From: an uncultured Eggerthella sp.
Lineage (GTDB): Bacteria > Actinomycetota > Coriobacteriia > Coriobacteriales > Eggerthellaceae
Direction: 5' to 3'
DNA length: 64,000 nucleotides
Assembly: GCA_959607715.1 (NCBI GenBank)
Contig: CAUHNN010000002.1
Coordinates: 62,001 to 126,000 of the forward strand
The position numbers and the translations under genes were made by a program. Below are positions 33,919 to 41,892 of the stretch, piece by piece. Each line of letters begins with the position of its first letter. Within the stretch, counting starts at the first letter, position 1. The notes under the pieces were generated by a model that was not told the origin of the DNA, ran no database searches, and saw nothing but the letters and a program-made list of their open reading frames with translations.

Positions 33919-34968
33919 GTGATCGATTTCGGCTCGTTCTTGACGGCGCTCATGGGAAGCCCCGTCCTCATCGTCGTATTGGCTTTGACGCTCGGCGCGA
34001 CGGTGATCAACGGTGCAACGGACGCCCCTAACGCGATCGCGACGGTTGTCGGCACGCGCAGCATGTCCCCTGGTGCAGCCATCGTCATGGCGGCGGTGTG
34101 CAACTTCATTGGCCTGGTGGTGGTAACCACGGTCGGAGCCGCGGTTGCGAAGACCATCTTCGGCATGGTCAATTTCGGCGGGGATAGTCAAGCGGCTTTA
34201 TTGGCGTTAGCCGCGGCGATGATAGCGATCATCGTATGGGGTGTGGCGACGTGGTATTTCGGCATTCCCTCTTCCCAGAGCCATTCGCTGATCGCCGGCA
34301 TCACCGGTGCGGCTATCGCGCTGCAGAGCGGCATCGGCGGCGTCAACGGCGCCGAGTGGGTGAAGGTCCTGTACGGCTTGGTTATCTCCACGGGTTTGGG
34401 TTTCTTCTGCGGGTGGCTGTTCACGAAGGCGATCGAATTTTTGGCGCGCGGTTTGGATCGCCGTCGTTCGGCGCGGTTCTGGCATTGGGCGCAGATCCTG
34501 GCCGGTGCGGGTGTGGCCGTTATGCACGGTGCCCAGGACGGCCAGAAATTCCTTTCCATCAGCATGATGGGCATCATGTTGTGTATGGGCATGGGCATGG
34601 AGCCGAACAACGTGAGTTTTCCCATGTGGCTGGTGCTGCTATGCGCGTTGACGATGGGCCTCGGCACGGCCGTCGGCGGCAAGCGCATCATCAAGAGCGT
34701 CGGCATGGACATGGTGAAGATGGAGCCGTACGAGGGCTTCGCTGCCTGCCTTTCCGCGATCTTCTGCATCGGCTTGGCCAATGAGACGGGTATGCCGGTT
34801 TCAACGACGCACACGAAGACCACGGCCATCATGGGCGTGGGCGCGTCGAAGCGCTTGAGCAACGTGAAGTGGGGCAAGGCCGGCAACATGGTTCTGGCGT
34901 GGATCCTGACGTTCCCGGGCTGCGGCATCATCGGTTACGTTCTGGCGAAGATCTTCCTGCTGTTCTAG
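33919..34968 (+). CDS. pit: PiT-family inorganic phosphate transporter
   Basis: A 349-aa permease that takes up phosphate (often as a metal-phosphate complex) by proton symport. Both PiT signature repeats are seen: GATVINGATDAPNAIATVVGTR (in the first half, NGATDAPNAIA) and, in the second half, VAVMHGAQDGQKF, with GIPSSQSHSLIAGITGAA and TGMPVSTTHTKTTAIMG. About ten membrane segments. GTG 33919 is the start. It is monocistronic, with no PhoU-like partner gene upstream. Confidence 0.93.
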   Translation: MIDFGSFLTALMGSPVLIVVLALTLGATVINGATDAPNAIATVVGTRSMSPGAAIVMAAVCNFIGLVVVTTVGAAVAKTIFGMVNFGGDSQAALLALAAAMIAIIVWGVATWYFGIPSSQSHSLIAGITGAAIALQSGIGGVNGAEWVKVLYGLVISTGLGFFCGWLFTKAIEFLARGLDRRRSARFWHWAQILAGAGVAVMHGAQDGQKFLSISMMGIMLCMGMGMEPNNVSFPMWLVLLCALTMGLGTAVGGKRIIKSVGMDMVKMEPYEGFAACLSAIFCIGLANETGMPVSTTHTKTTAIMGVGASKRLSNVKWGKAGNMVLAWILTFPGCGIIGYVLAKIFLLF

Positions 34969-35165
34969 TGAGGGGATGCCGGTGCGGCGCGGGCGATTCC
35001 GCGGCCACGTTTGCCGGCCTGCTTATCGGCGCGGCGAGGCGCCTGATTGGCGAGTGCGCTGTGGTTGGCCTCTGCTGTGGGCCGGCTGGCGGTCCCCCAG
35101 GGCTTTAAGCTTCTTGCGTATTTTAGCTTTGAATGTGTGCTTCATGTGGAGGAGCAGTTAGTTCC

Positions 35166-35193
35166 TTGCTGGATGTAACGAGGAGCGTATAAT
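35166..35193 (+). promoter_or_regulatory. Promoter of tRNA-fMet
   Basis: TTGCTG at 35166-35171, a 16-base spacer and a consensus TATAAT at 35188-35193, 34 bases before the tRNA. Confidence 0.75.
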
Positions 35194-35227
35194 AACTAAC
35201 TGCGCGCAAAGCGCAACTGCTTAACAC

Positions 35228-35304
35228 TGCGGGGTGGAGCAGTCTGGTAGCTCGCCGGGCTCATAACCCGGAGGTCGTTGGTTCAAATCCAGCCCCCGCG
35301 ACCA
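35228..35304 (+). tRNA. Initiator tRNA-fMet (CAT)
   Basis: A 77-base tRNA with CCA encoded. Anticodon CAT at 35262-35264 lies in a stem with three G-C pairs (GGG/CCC), and the first pair is a non-Watson-Crick T1-G72, both initiator hallmarks. The sequence closely follows the bacterial initiator tRNA pattern. Confidence 0.96.
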
Positions 35305-35313
35305 AGCATTTTC

Positions 35314-35349
35314 GCAGGCCAGAGGATATTTTCTCTGACCTGCTTTTTT
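35314..35349 (+). terminator. Terminator after tRNA-fMet
   Basis: GCAGGCCAGAG/CTCTGACCTGC with one internal mismatch, followed by TTTTTT. Confidence 0.85.
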
Positions 35350-35411
35350 ATTGCGGCGGGGAAGAGGTCGTGGTTGCTACAACGAGCATCCGAAGCGTCG
35401 AGAGGCTCTTC

Positions 35412-35906
35412 TCATCGGGAAACAAAGTGTTCGACTGAAACGACGTTTTCGAGATCGATCGTCCAGAACGTTGCCTGTATTGTGCGCTTGGCCCAAGGGA
35501 GCCCCCAGCTCTCACTTTGCTGCGATACTCCCAGGATTCGCTGCCAGCTCTTTTCGACCCTATTGCGAACCAGACCGAGTTCCGGTGATGTGCGGCCCCA
35601 GTCGCTTATATCGCAATAGTCAACGCCAAGCCTCTTATGCCAGGATTCGAATGCGTTGCTGTCTTTCTCGTCGAGCGGGCAATACCAGTAGTTCAGGGCG
35701 CAGTGCCAGTCGTCGAAGTCGGATAAGAGCACTTTCCAGTCTGGAATGTCTAGCTTAATCCGAACACACTTGCGCCCTTTCACGTAATAGGAGGCTCGCA
35801 TATCCAGTTTGCCGTCATGCCGATTGGGCTGCTTGTACCATGCCCATACGGGGTAGGCGCTGCACTTCGGTGGTGGGCCGAGGTATTCTGTCATCTGCTT
35901 TGCCAT
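35412..35906 (-). pseudogene. DUF3841-like protein, apparently missing its N-terminus
   Basis: ATG 35906 opens a 164-aa frame whose sequence (YPVWAWYK, RIKLDIPDWKVLLSDFDDWHCALN, QATFWTIDLENVVSVEHF) resembles DUF3841 proteins of unknown function. The same frame continues upstream of the ATG with NHANYAYRWM, which also fits the family, back to a TAG about 75 bases upstream. No start codon with a ribosome site is visible there, so the true N-terminus appears lost. Base composition is less GC-rich than the neighbours, suggesting acquisition. It lies just past the 3' end of tRNA-fMet. It may still be expressed from the internal ATG. Confidence 0.5.
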
Positions 35907-36019
35907 CCAGCGGTATGCGTAGTTTGCATGGTTAGGTCTGTTTTGCCTCCAGACTTGCTGAGCCGCTCGCTAAGCGGCTTCGTCCGCGCGAGTGCTCTGC
36001 GTTCGCCTCGTTGCCCTCC

Positions 36020-36052
36020 AAAAAAAGCGGCGCCCTCGCAAGGGCGCCGCTT
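36020..36052 (-). terminator. Minus-strand terminator after the sorting-signal remnant
   Basis: AAGCGGCGCCCT/AGGGCGCCGCTT with loop CGCA; the flanking A run on the plus strand is a T run on the minus strand. Confidence 0.8.
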
Positions 36053-36124
36053 CAAAGTGGTCTATGTTGGCCCTAGACCGTCGTCGTACGATCGGGGTCG
36101 CGGAATGCCCAGTACCGTCAGGTC

Positions 36125-36343
36125 CTAGTGCTGCTTGCTTCGGCGCAGGGCAAAAGCCAGTACGCTGGCAGCTGCAACGACTGCGGCAAACGCGCCAACC
36201 GTGATGCCCGTGGAGGAATTGCCGGTCTTAGCCAAAACCGCGCTGTCCTCGGTAGCACTGTCGTCGGCATTCGCATTCGTTCCTGTAGCGGGAATAACCT
36301 CGGAAACGGTCGCGCCACATACCGAGCAGGTATGTTCACGCAT
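36125..36343 (-). pseudogene. C-terminal remnant of a sortase-anchored surface protein
   Basis: A 72-aa frame: CSVCGATVSEVIPATG, an acidic spacer, the sorting-type motif LAKTG, a membrane segment and RRSKQH. This is exactly the C-terminal end of a large cell-wall-anchored protein, without a signal peptide. The frame continues in a family-like manner upstream of the ATG (NTATEDG) to a TAA only 36 bases before it, so the N-terminal bulk is missing. The last terminator is retained. It parallels the C-terminus of the broken gene at 56.9-60 kb (ECGYAKGAVEIPATG, LAKTA). Confidence 0.6.
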
Positions 36344-36434
36344 GCCGTCTTCTGTTGCGGTGTTCGCCTTCCTCTCTTAACTCCTCCTCATCTTTGGGAT
36401 AATGGGCGAGGAAAAAACGAAGGGAGAGCTATTT

Positions 36435-38438
36435 ATGTTCTGTCAGGAATGCGGTGCCGAGTCTCGCGACGAAGACGATTTCTGCGCATCCTGCGGAGCG
36501 CGATTGCCGCAGGAAGATAAAAACACCGAGGTGGAGCCAGCGTCTCCATCTGGCGCCGAACCATCGGAATCCATTGCCTCCGCTCCTAGGGACGAATCGG
36601 GGTCAGGAGGCGCATCCGGCGGCGGGGGTTCGGCGGGTTCCGGCTCATCGGGCGGATCGTCGGGAGGCGGCAATCGCCGCTTGATCGTCGCTATCGTCGT
36701 GCTTGCCGTTGCGCTTGTCGCGGTAGTCGGGTACCTGCTCGGAAGCGGCATCGTCGGCGCGAAGGGCGATCCGTGGGATAACGGGGTGAAGATCAACCCC
36801 AACGTTGTCGTGTACGAAGAAGGCTTGTCTCCGTTCGAGATCCTCGCGAGCGATGCTGGGTCCGTTACGGTTTCGTCCATGGGCGGCCTGTCGGAAGATT
36901 CCATCATCAGCGCGGGCGTCACTTCAGCCACTCCCGATGGCTTGCTGCGCAAAATAGACTCGGTTCAGCAGCAGGAAGACGGCACATACCGCCTGAAAAC
37001 GCGTCAAGCTGCCCTGACCGAGGCGATCGAAGAATGCGACATCACGGTTAAAGTCGCGTTGAAAGATGACGGTACGTCCGAAGTGACCCAGGCTACAGGC
37101 GGAAGCGAAGAATTTGTTCCCATTCGCCAGGCTTACGCTTTTAATCGCGCTTCGACGAAGCGCCTTGTGTTCGATTCGAGCGCAAGTGATCCCGACAACG
37201 CCATTTTCAGCTTGGTCGAAAAGGACTACATCGTTGACCAAGAGATAACGAAGACGATGGGTATTCAGGGCGATCTCGAACTAGGCTACGAAATCGACGC
37301 CCATCTCAAGATTAAGGACGGCAAAGCAGATGTAAAGTTCGTCCTTGATTGGTATACCGCGCTCATGTTGGGCATCAACTCTGCTTCCGTTTCAACCGAG
37401 TTCGACCTGGCCGAGATCGAATCGGTGGAGAAGCTCTTCAAGGCGTTCACCGACCAGAAGCTCACCTTCATGGCTGGACCCGTGCCCGTCGTTATCGTGT
37501 TCGGGGCAAGCCCGTCGATCGATTTCGATGCCGAATGGTCGGGCGGATACGGGAAGGTCGATGCCACGCTCGATAAATCGATTGGATTCGAGTACACCAC
37601 CGAAAGTGGCCTCAAGGGGGTCAACGAGGATCGCTCGATCGCCCCTGGCTTCAATATTGGAATTTCCGAAGATGAAAGCAAGTGCTCGGGAAGCATCGGG
37701 CTGAAGCTTAATGTCGAAGCGCTTCTGTATGGTCTTACCGGCCTTGGTGCGAGCGTCGGCACGACGGGGGAGGTTTCGGCTTCTCTCGTCCCCGTCAATG
37801 ACAACGCCGCTCCGAAACTCCCTGGTTCTGAGACCCCGTTTGCCGGCAAATTGGGGGCGAAGGTCTACGTTCCCATTACCGGTTCGTTCAAGGTGGAGCC
37901 CCTGGCCGGGATAGACAATCCCTTCGATACGGAAGGCGGCAGCTTGGGTGAATTCGAGTTGTTCGACACTGAAGACGCCATTGTTCTTTGGGAGTACAGC
38001 AAGGTTTACAAGCTGGCGACAGCCTCGACGCCGGGAAGTAAGCGTCCATCGACAGATGATTCCGGCAGCGCCGCGGTCGATGGCCTTTCGGGTAAGGTTG
38101 TCGTAACGACATATGGCAAGCGCGCAAAGGAAGTGGCTCCCGATATGGTCGATGATTTCTCGGCGCAGAAAAACGACGTTCTCGTCCTGTTCGTTCTCGA
38201 TTCCCCTCGCCAGATGAGTGCTGCAAGCAGCGGCGACTTCGGTAAAAGCAGGACGGATCTCTGCAAGACTATCAAGTTGCCTTTGGGGGTAGGTTTCGAG
38301 GATCTCGACGGCGAGCACCTGACTCTGAGCTCGAAGGAATGGGGTTTATGGCCAAGTGATGTTTCGGGCGTTCTGTACGATATCGATGCGGGTACCGTTA
38401 GGGGCATAGAGATCGTCAAGGGCGCTCCTCGTTCGTAG
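36435..38438 (+). CDS. Zinc-ribbon membrane protein with a large extracytoplasmic domain
   Basis: A 667-aa product. An N-terminal zinc ribbon (CQECGAESRDEDDFCASCG, two CxxC pairs at residues 3-20) is followed by an acidic Ser/Gly-rich linker to about 90, a single membrane helix (LIVAIVVLAVALVAVVGYLL, about 93-112) and about 550 residues outside. The outer part has long beta-type sequence and no motif I know. ATG 36435 follows AGGGAGAG. The topology places the zinc ribbon in the cytoplasm and the rest on the surface, as in the zinc-ribbon membrane proteins common in gut actinobacteria. It is monocistronic, ending at a strong terminator. Confidence 0.75.
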   Translation: MFCQECGAESRDEDDFCASCGARLPQEDKNTEVEPASPSGAEPSESIASAPRDESGSGGASGGGGSAGSGSSGGSSGGGNRRLIVAIVVLAVALVAVVGYLLGSGIVGAKGDPWDNGVKINPNVVVYEEGLSPFEILASDAGSVTVSSMGGLSEDSIISAGVTSATPDGLLRKIDSVQQQEDGTYRLKTRQAALTEAIEECDITVKVALKDDGTSEVTQATGGSEEFVPIRQAYAFNRASTKRLVFDSSASDPDNAIFSLVEKDYIVDQEITKTMGIQGDLELGYEIDAHLKIKDGKADVKFVLDWYTALMLGINSASVSTEFDLAEIESVEKLFKAFTDQKLTFMAGPVPVVIVFGASPSIDFDAEWSGGYGKVDATLDKSIGFEYTTESGLKGVNEDRSIAPGFNIGISEDESKCSGSIGLKLNVEALLYGLTGLGASVGTTGEVSASLVPVNDNAAPKLPGSETPFAGKLGAKVYVPITGSFKVEPLAGIDNPFDTEGGSLGEFELFDTEDAIVLWEYSKVYKLATASTPGSKRPSTDDSGSAAVDGLSGKVVVTTYGKRAKEVAPDMVDDFSAQKNDVLVLFVLDSPRQMSAASSGDFGKSRTDLCKTIKLPLGVGFEDLDGEHLTLSSKEWGLWPSDVSGVLYDIDAGTVRGIEIVKGAPRS

Positions 38439-38471
38439 ACGCGTCGATAGGCGACGTCCCCCTTGCAAATT

Positions 38472-38512
38472 AGAAACTCCCCGTCGCGGGTTTGCCGCGG
38501 CGGGGAGTTTCT
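38472..38512. terminator. Bidirectional terminator between converging genes
   Basis: An 18-bp stem starting AGAAACTCCCCGTCGCGG with loop GTTTG and one wobble pair; it serves the zinc-ribbon gene and the minus-strand LuxR gene. Confidence 0.75.
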
Positions 38513-38586
38513 CGTTTCAGGTATGAGGGCTTCAGGGTCGCATCCCCTTGCCTTGCTGTGCCATCCGACGCGTCTTTGCGCTTTGT

Positions 38587-40035
38587 TTAATCGTTTCTCA
38601 TGTTCACGTAGTCGATCAGCTCGGCTCGGGAATGAATCGACGTTTTTTCGTAGATGTGCCTGATGTGGGTGTTGACTGTATTGGGGGAAATGAAGAATTT
38701 CTCGGCGATTTTGTTGGTCGAAGCACCTTGAGCCAGCAGGCGAAGGATTTCGGTTTCGCGCGGAGAGAGTTTGAATTCGGCTGCCATTTCCTCGCAGATG
38801 AGCTCTGCCTTCTCGCGGGGAACAGGATCGCTCATGAGGCGTTCTAGCAGAAACTCTTGACGCGTGAGAAGAATAATCAGTGCGGCCTGGAAGAGCATGA
38901 AGGCGAAGCAAATGATGGTCGCTGTGCTTTCAAGCGTCGGTGCGGGCAGGGTCTCGACGACGAGCGAAAGAACGTCTCCCGCCGCCACGCCGATTTGGCT
39001 GCATAGGAGGGAAAGCGCGAACATCAACGAAGGGGCGAAGTAGCCTTTCGTCGCAAGCTTGCCAAAGTATACCACGAGCATGACCTGGAAGACGAGCGGG
39101 CATCCGAGGACGATGACGCATGCTGCCTCGTAAGTCTCCGGTCCGTAGAGATAGAGCGCGAACGCGCTCATTGCAACGATGACCACCCATGGCGCAAGCT
39201 GGAAGATGGTGAGTTTCTTTTTCGAGATGAAATGGATGAGGGCGAGCACGAGCATCATCGCACCGCCAGATAACGTTCCGACAATCAGTCCAAAGGACGC
39301 CGTTGAGACGGATTGGGGGATCATCCCTCCTACAAAGGTGCACACGGCGCACATGCTGAATACGACAACGCAAACGACGGTGATGTTTGGCCTCACTGCT
39401 ATCGACATGGATCGAGGAAGCAGGGGCGGGAACGTTTTATCGACGTGCTTCAGGGTGCTCCAGAGCAGAATTCCCGAAAGCGTCGGCAAGACGGAAATGA
39501 ATGCTGGGACGATGTTGTCGGGCAGGAAGAGCGACAGAAGGACGACGACGATGAAGACGGTGCCGAAAGAGACCGTTACATGCCCGAGCGAGTAGCGAGA
39601 TCGCGCCGATGCGTGACATTCGGCCCAAAGCACCCAGAGAATGACCTCGAAAACGGCCAAGAGGATCGATGTGAGCCAAAAGAGCCATGTGAGGCCGTTT
39701 ACCTCTGGAAAATAGCAGAGGATAAGGGCGAGAATGCTTGCGATTATGGGCGTGGCGTAGACGACGCTGTTAGCGATGAGTACAGCGCGCGTTTTTTTCG
39801 CGGCCTGGATCATCATCACTGCTACCGCGAGGGTGATGAGGTTGAGGAGCCAGGCGATGGTGATGTCCCATGACATCAGGTCTTTATACCGGAAGGCGTC
39901 CTTCGATAACCAGAGAAGCTGCGAAAACCCAGTAAGTATGGCGAGACCGAGGTATTTTGCGACGTGCCATCGTTCGTTCGGGGTGAAGGGATGGGATATC
40001 GCCGCTGCAAGAGCGGAAAGCGATGGGGCGCCCAT
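38587..40035 (-). CDS. Membrane-bound LuxR-family regulator with 12 membrane segments
   Basis: A 482-aa protein. About 400 residues of hydrophobic segments (MFS-like, probably 12) are followed by a LuxR/NarL helix-turn-helix near residues 417-475 (LSPRETEILRLLAQGASTNKIAEKFFISPNTVNTHIRHIY). This architecture is a well-known expansion in Eggerthellaceae, where each regulator usually sits next to the transporter or enzyme genes it controls. It is divergent from an MFS transporter across a perfect palindrome. ATG 40035 has no good ribosome site. It lies 3 bases after an in-frame 26-codon ORF that has one, so expression may depend on coupling. Confidence 0.88.
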   Translation of the reverse strand: MGAPSLSALAAAISHPFTPNERWHVAKYLGLAILTGFSQLLWLSKDAFRYKDLMSWDITIAWLLNLITLAVAVMMIQAAKKTRAVLIANSVVYATPIIASILALILCYFPEVNGLTWLFWLTSILLAVFEVILWVLWAECHASARSRYSLGHVTVSFGTVFIVVVLLSLFLPDNIVPAFISVLPTLSGILLWSTLKHVDKTFPPLLPRSMSIAVRPNITVVCVVVFSMCAVCTFVGGMIPQSVSTASFGLIVGTLSGGAMMLVLALIHFISKKKLTIFQLAPWVVIVAMSAFALYLYGPETYEAACVIVLGCPLVFQVMLVVYFGKLATKGYFAPSLMFALSLLCSQIGVAAGDVLSLVVETLPAPTLESTATIICFAFMLFQAALIILLTRQEFLLERLMSDPVPREKAELICEEMAAEFKLSPRETEILRLLAQGASTNKIAEKFFISPNTVNTHIRHIYEKTSIHSRAELIDYVNMRND

Positions 40036-40038
40036 AAG

Positions 40039-40119
40039 CTATCTACCCGTCGTTGCGAGAATAGCCGAACGTTTGAGTGCGTCGCACCTACGCAGTTTCC
40101 CCGTAATGGCAGTAGTCAT
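40039..40119 (-). CDS. Possible 26-aa leader peptide upstream of the membrane LuxR gene
   Basis: ATG 40119 is preceded by a strong AAGGAGGGG site at 5 bases and encodes 26 residues (MTTAITGKLRRC...) ending in TAG at 40039-40041. One codon later, in the same frame, the LuxR gene starts. Because the main gene lacks its own ribosome site, this is either a leader ORF controlling it or an N-terminal extension cut by a nonsense codon. The ribosome site is within a predicted hairpin. Confidence 0.5.
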   Translation of the reverse strand: MTTAITGKLRRCDALKRSAILATTGR

Positions 40120-40125
40120 AGCGTC

Positions 40126-40159
40126 CCCTCCTTGCGCGAGCCGTCTTCCGCGAGGAGGG
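40126..40159 (-). promoter_or_regulatory. Hairpin sequestering the leader-ORF ribosome site
   Basis: On the minus strand CCCTCCTCGCG (40159-40149) can pair with CGCGCAAGGAGGG (40138-40126), with one mismatch, covering the AAGGAGG site. An alternative fold on the plus strand (AGCCGTC and GGGCGGCT followed by TTTTT to about 40168) looks like a terminator. Competing structures suggest conditional control. Confidence 0.45.
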
Positions 40160-40173
40160 CGGCTTTTTGTGAC

Positions 40174-40190
40174 TTATTGCAAAGCAATAA
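40174..40190. promoter_or_regulatory. Perfect palindrome in the luxR-MFS divergent region, candidate operator
   Basis: TTATTGCAAAGCAATAA is a perfect 7-3-7 inverted repeat between the divergent membrane LuxR and MFS genes. LuxR-type helix-turn-helix dimers bind such sites. The rest of 40191-40428 shows no gene I trust. An open frame there is in phase with the MFS gene but lacks a ribosome site and membrane or domain features. Confidence 0.6.
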
Positions 40191-40428
40191 TAAGCACGAT
40201 TGAACTAGTGAGGTATCACCAGCGCTTGATGATTACTAATTGTCACCGTCTGAACGTGATGAAACTATGGAGATTCCCAGAAATACTGAGACTGCTTCAA
40301 CGCAGGGTGCGTGGAGCGCAGTTGAAGGCCGTAAGGCAAGGGAGTTCGTTTCCGGGCGCATGGGGATGCGGCCGGAAACGGCGGCCGCGCATCGAACAAG
40401 AGCGCGGATTATCGGAAAGGGGGCCGCC

Positions 40429-41760
40429 ATGGCAATGGCTGCTTTGTCCGAGGAGAAGGACTACAAAGACCTCTCCAAGGCACGTCGCTGGTTCCTGCTG
40501 ATTCTGGTCAGCATGGGTTCCTCGCTTATTTATGGACCTATCTACTTGAAGATGGTTTTCTACGATCCGCTGATGCAGGCGCTTAATTGCACCAACGAGC
40601 AGCTCGGTCTTCTCGTCAGTCTGTACGGTATCGCAGCCGTTATCTTCTACTTCCCCTCTGGCATCATCGCCGACAAGTTCCGTGTAAGGAATCTGAGCTG
40701 GATTGGTTACACGGGCGTTGCCGCATTGACGATCGTCTACATGATGCTGCCGTCTTATAACGTTTTGATGGGTATCTTCATTGGTTACGCCGTCTTCTCC
40801 ATCCTTATTTGGTGGGGCACTCGCTACAAGCTCGTTCGTCTGATCTGCAGTGAGGAAGAGTACTCCCAGAAGATCGGTCTTTCTTATGGTATCTACGGTG
40901 CCATCGGCCTGGTTCTTTCCTTCGTCCAGACCGGCATCATCGCCGCATTCGTCGATGCTGGCGTCGCGATCCAGGTCGTTCTCGGCGTTTGTGCCGCCCT
41001 TATCGGCTTGTGCGCGATTCTTTCTTTCGTGTTTATTCCGAAGTTCAAGGGTGAGATCAAGCAGTCTGCTGGCAGCGCCTTCAGCCTGCGTGACGTCGTC
41101 GTCGCTCTGAAGAACCCCGGCGTGTGGCTGGCTGCCCTCACCATGTTCTTCATCTACTTCGTCTACATCGGCGCAACCTTCACCACGCCGTTCATGACCG
41201 CTTGCCTTGCCGCTCCGGTCGTTATCGTCAGCATCATCGGTACGATTCGCTCCTTCGGCGTGTCCATCATCTCCGCACCTCTGTTCGGTCTGTTCACCAA
41301 GTACACCAAGACCGCTTCGAAGGCCATCATGATCGGCATCCTCGGCGCTATCGCCTGCCTGCTCCTGCTCATGTTCCTGCCGCGCGGTCCTGAGATGATC
41401 GTCGCCGTCGCCGTCGTCGTCTGCCTGCTCTCCTTCGTCATGAACGGTCTGTACGGCATCGCTTCCGGCCAGCTCGCCGACGCTCACGTTCCTCCGCAAA
41501 CCTTTGGTGCAGCAGTTGGTGTTGTTTCGGTCATCGGCCTCATGCCCGACGCATTCATCCACACCTGGTTCGGCGCCATCATCGACCAGCAGGGCGTGGC
41601 TGCGTTCGACACGATCTTCATGATCATGCTCGGTGCTTCGGTTCTGGTCTTCGTGTTCGCATGGCTCACCCTCAAGGTCGGTAAGCGCAACGCTGAGAAG
41701 CTTGCTGCCGACGGCAAGGCTGAAATCGCAGAGCGCGAGGCGGCCGAGTCCGACAAGTAG
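40429..41760 (+). CDS. MFS transporter
   Basis: A 443-aa permease with 12 predicted segments. The inter-helix loop 2-3 motif appears as GIIADKFRVRNLSWIGY, a variant of the MFS GxxxDrxGrr signature. ATG 40429 follows GGAAAGGGGG. It is divergent from a membrane LuxR regulator and followed on the same strand by an HSL-type esterase and a C-S lyase-like aminotransferase, which could act on the imported compound. Substrate is unknown; it is closest in style to organic-anion or oxalate/formate-type carriers. The C-terminus is acidic and cytoplasmic. Confidence 0.85.
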   Translation: MAMAALSEEKDYKDLSKARRWFLLILVSMGSSLIYGPIYLKMVFYDPLMQALNCTNEQLGLLVSLYGIAAVIFYFPSGIIADKFRVRNLSWIGYTGVAALTIVYMMLPSYNVLMGIFIGYAVFSILIWWGTRYKLVRLICSEEEYSQKIGLSYGIYGAIGLVLSFVQTGIIAAFVDAGVAIQVVLGVCAALIGLCAILSFVFIPKFKGEIKQSAGSAFSLRDVVVALKNPGVWLAALTMFFIYFVYIGATFTTPFMTACLAAPVVIVSIIGTIRSFGVSIISAPLFGLFTKYTKTASKAIMIGILGAIACLLLLMFLPRGPEMIVAVAVVVCLLSFVMNGLYGIASGQLADAHVPPQTFGAAVGVVSVIGLMPDAFIHTWFGAIIDQQGVAAFDTIFMIMLGASVLVFVFAWLTLKVGKRNAEKLAADGKAEIAEREAAESDK

Positions 41761-41846
41761 CCCAACATAGACGCGAGATTCATTCTCCGGGCGAATAAGC
41801 AATAAGGTGGCGGTGCGCATGGGATCGCGCGCCGCCACCCAAATGA

Positions 41847-41873
41847 AAGGCCGCCCCGGCAGAGGGCGGCCTT
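41847..41873 (+). terminator. Terminator after the MFS gene
   Basis: AAGGCCGCCC/GGGCGGCCTT with a 7-base loop, followed by CG then T residues. Confidence 0.65.
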
Positions 41874-41892
41874 CGTGTAGGAAGGGATCACA

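Noticed and set aside
35228..36120. Attachment-site duplication of the tRNA-fMet end
   Set aside because: Only a short CCGCGACC match on the opposite strand near 36090 was found; that is too short and in the wrong orientation.
40240..40428. In-phase extension upstream of the MFS start
   Set aside because: It lacks a ribosome site at its beginning and membrane features, while ATG 40429 has GGAAAGGGGG directly ahead.
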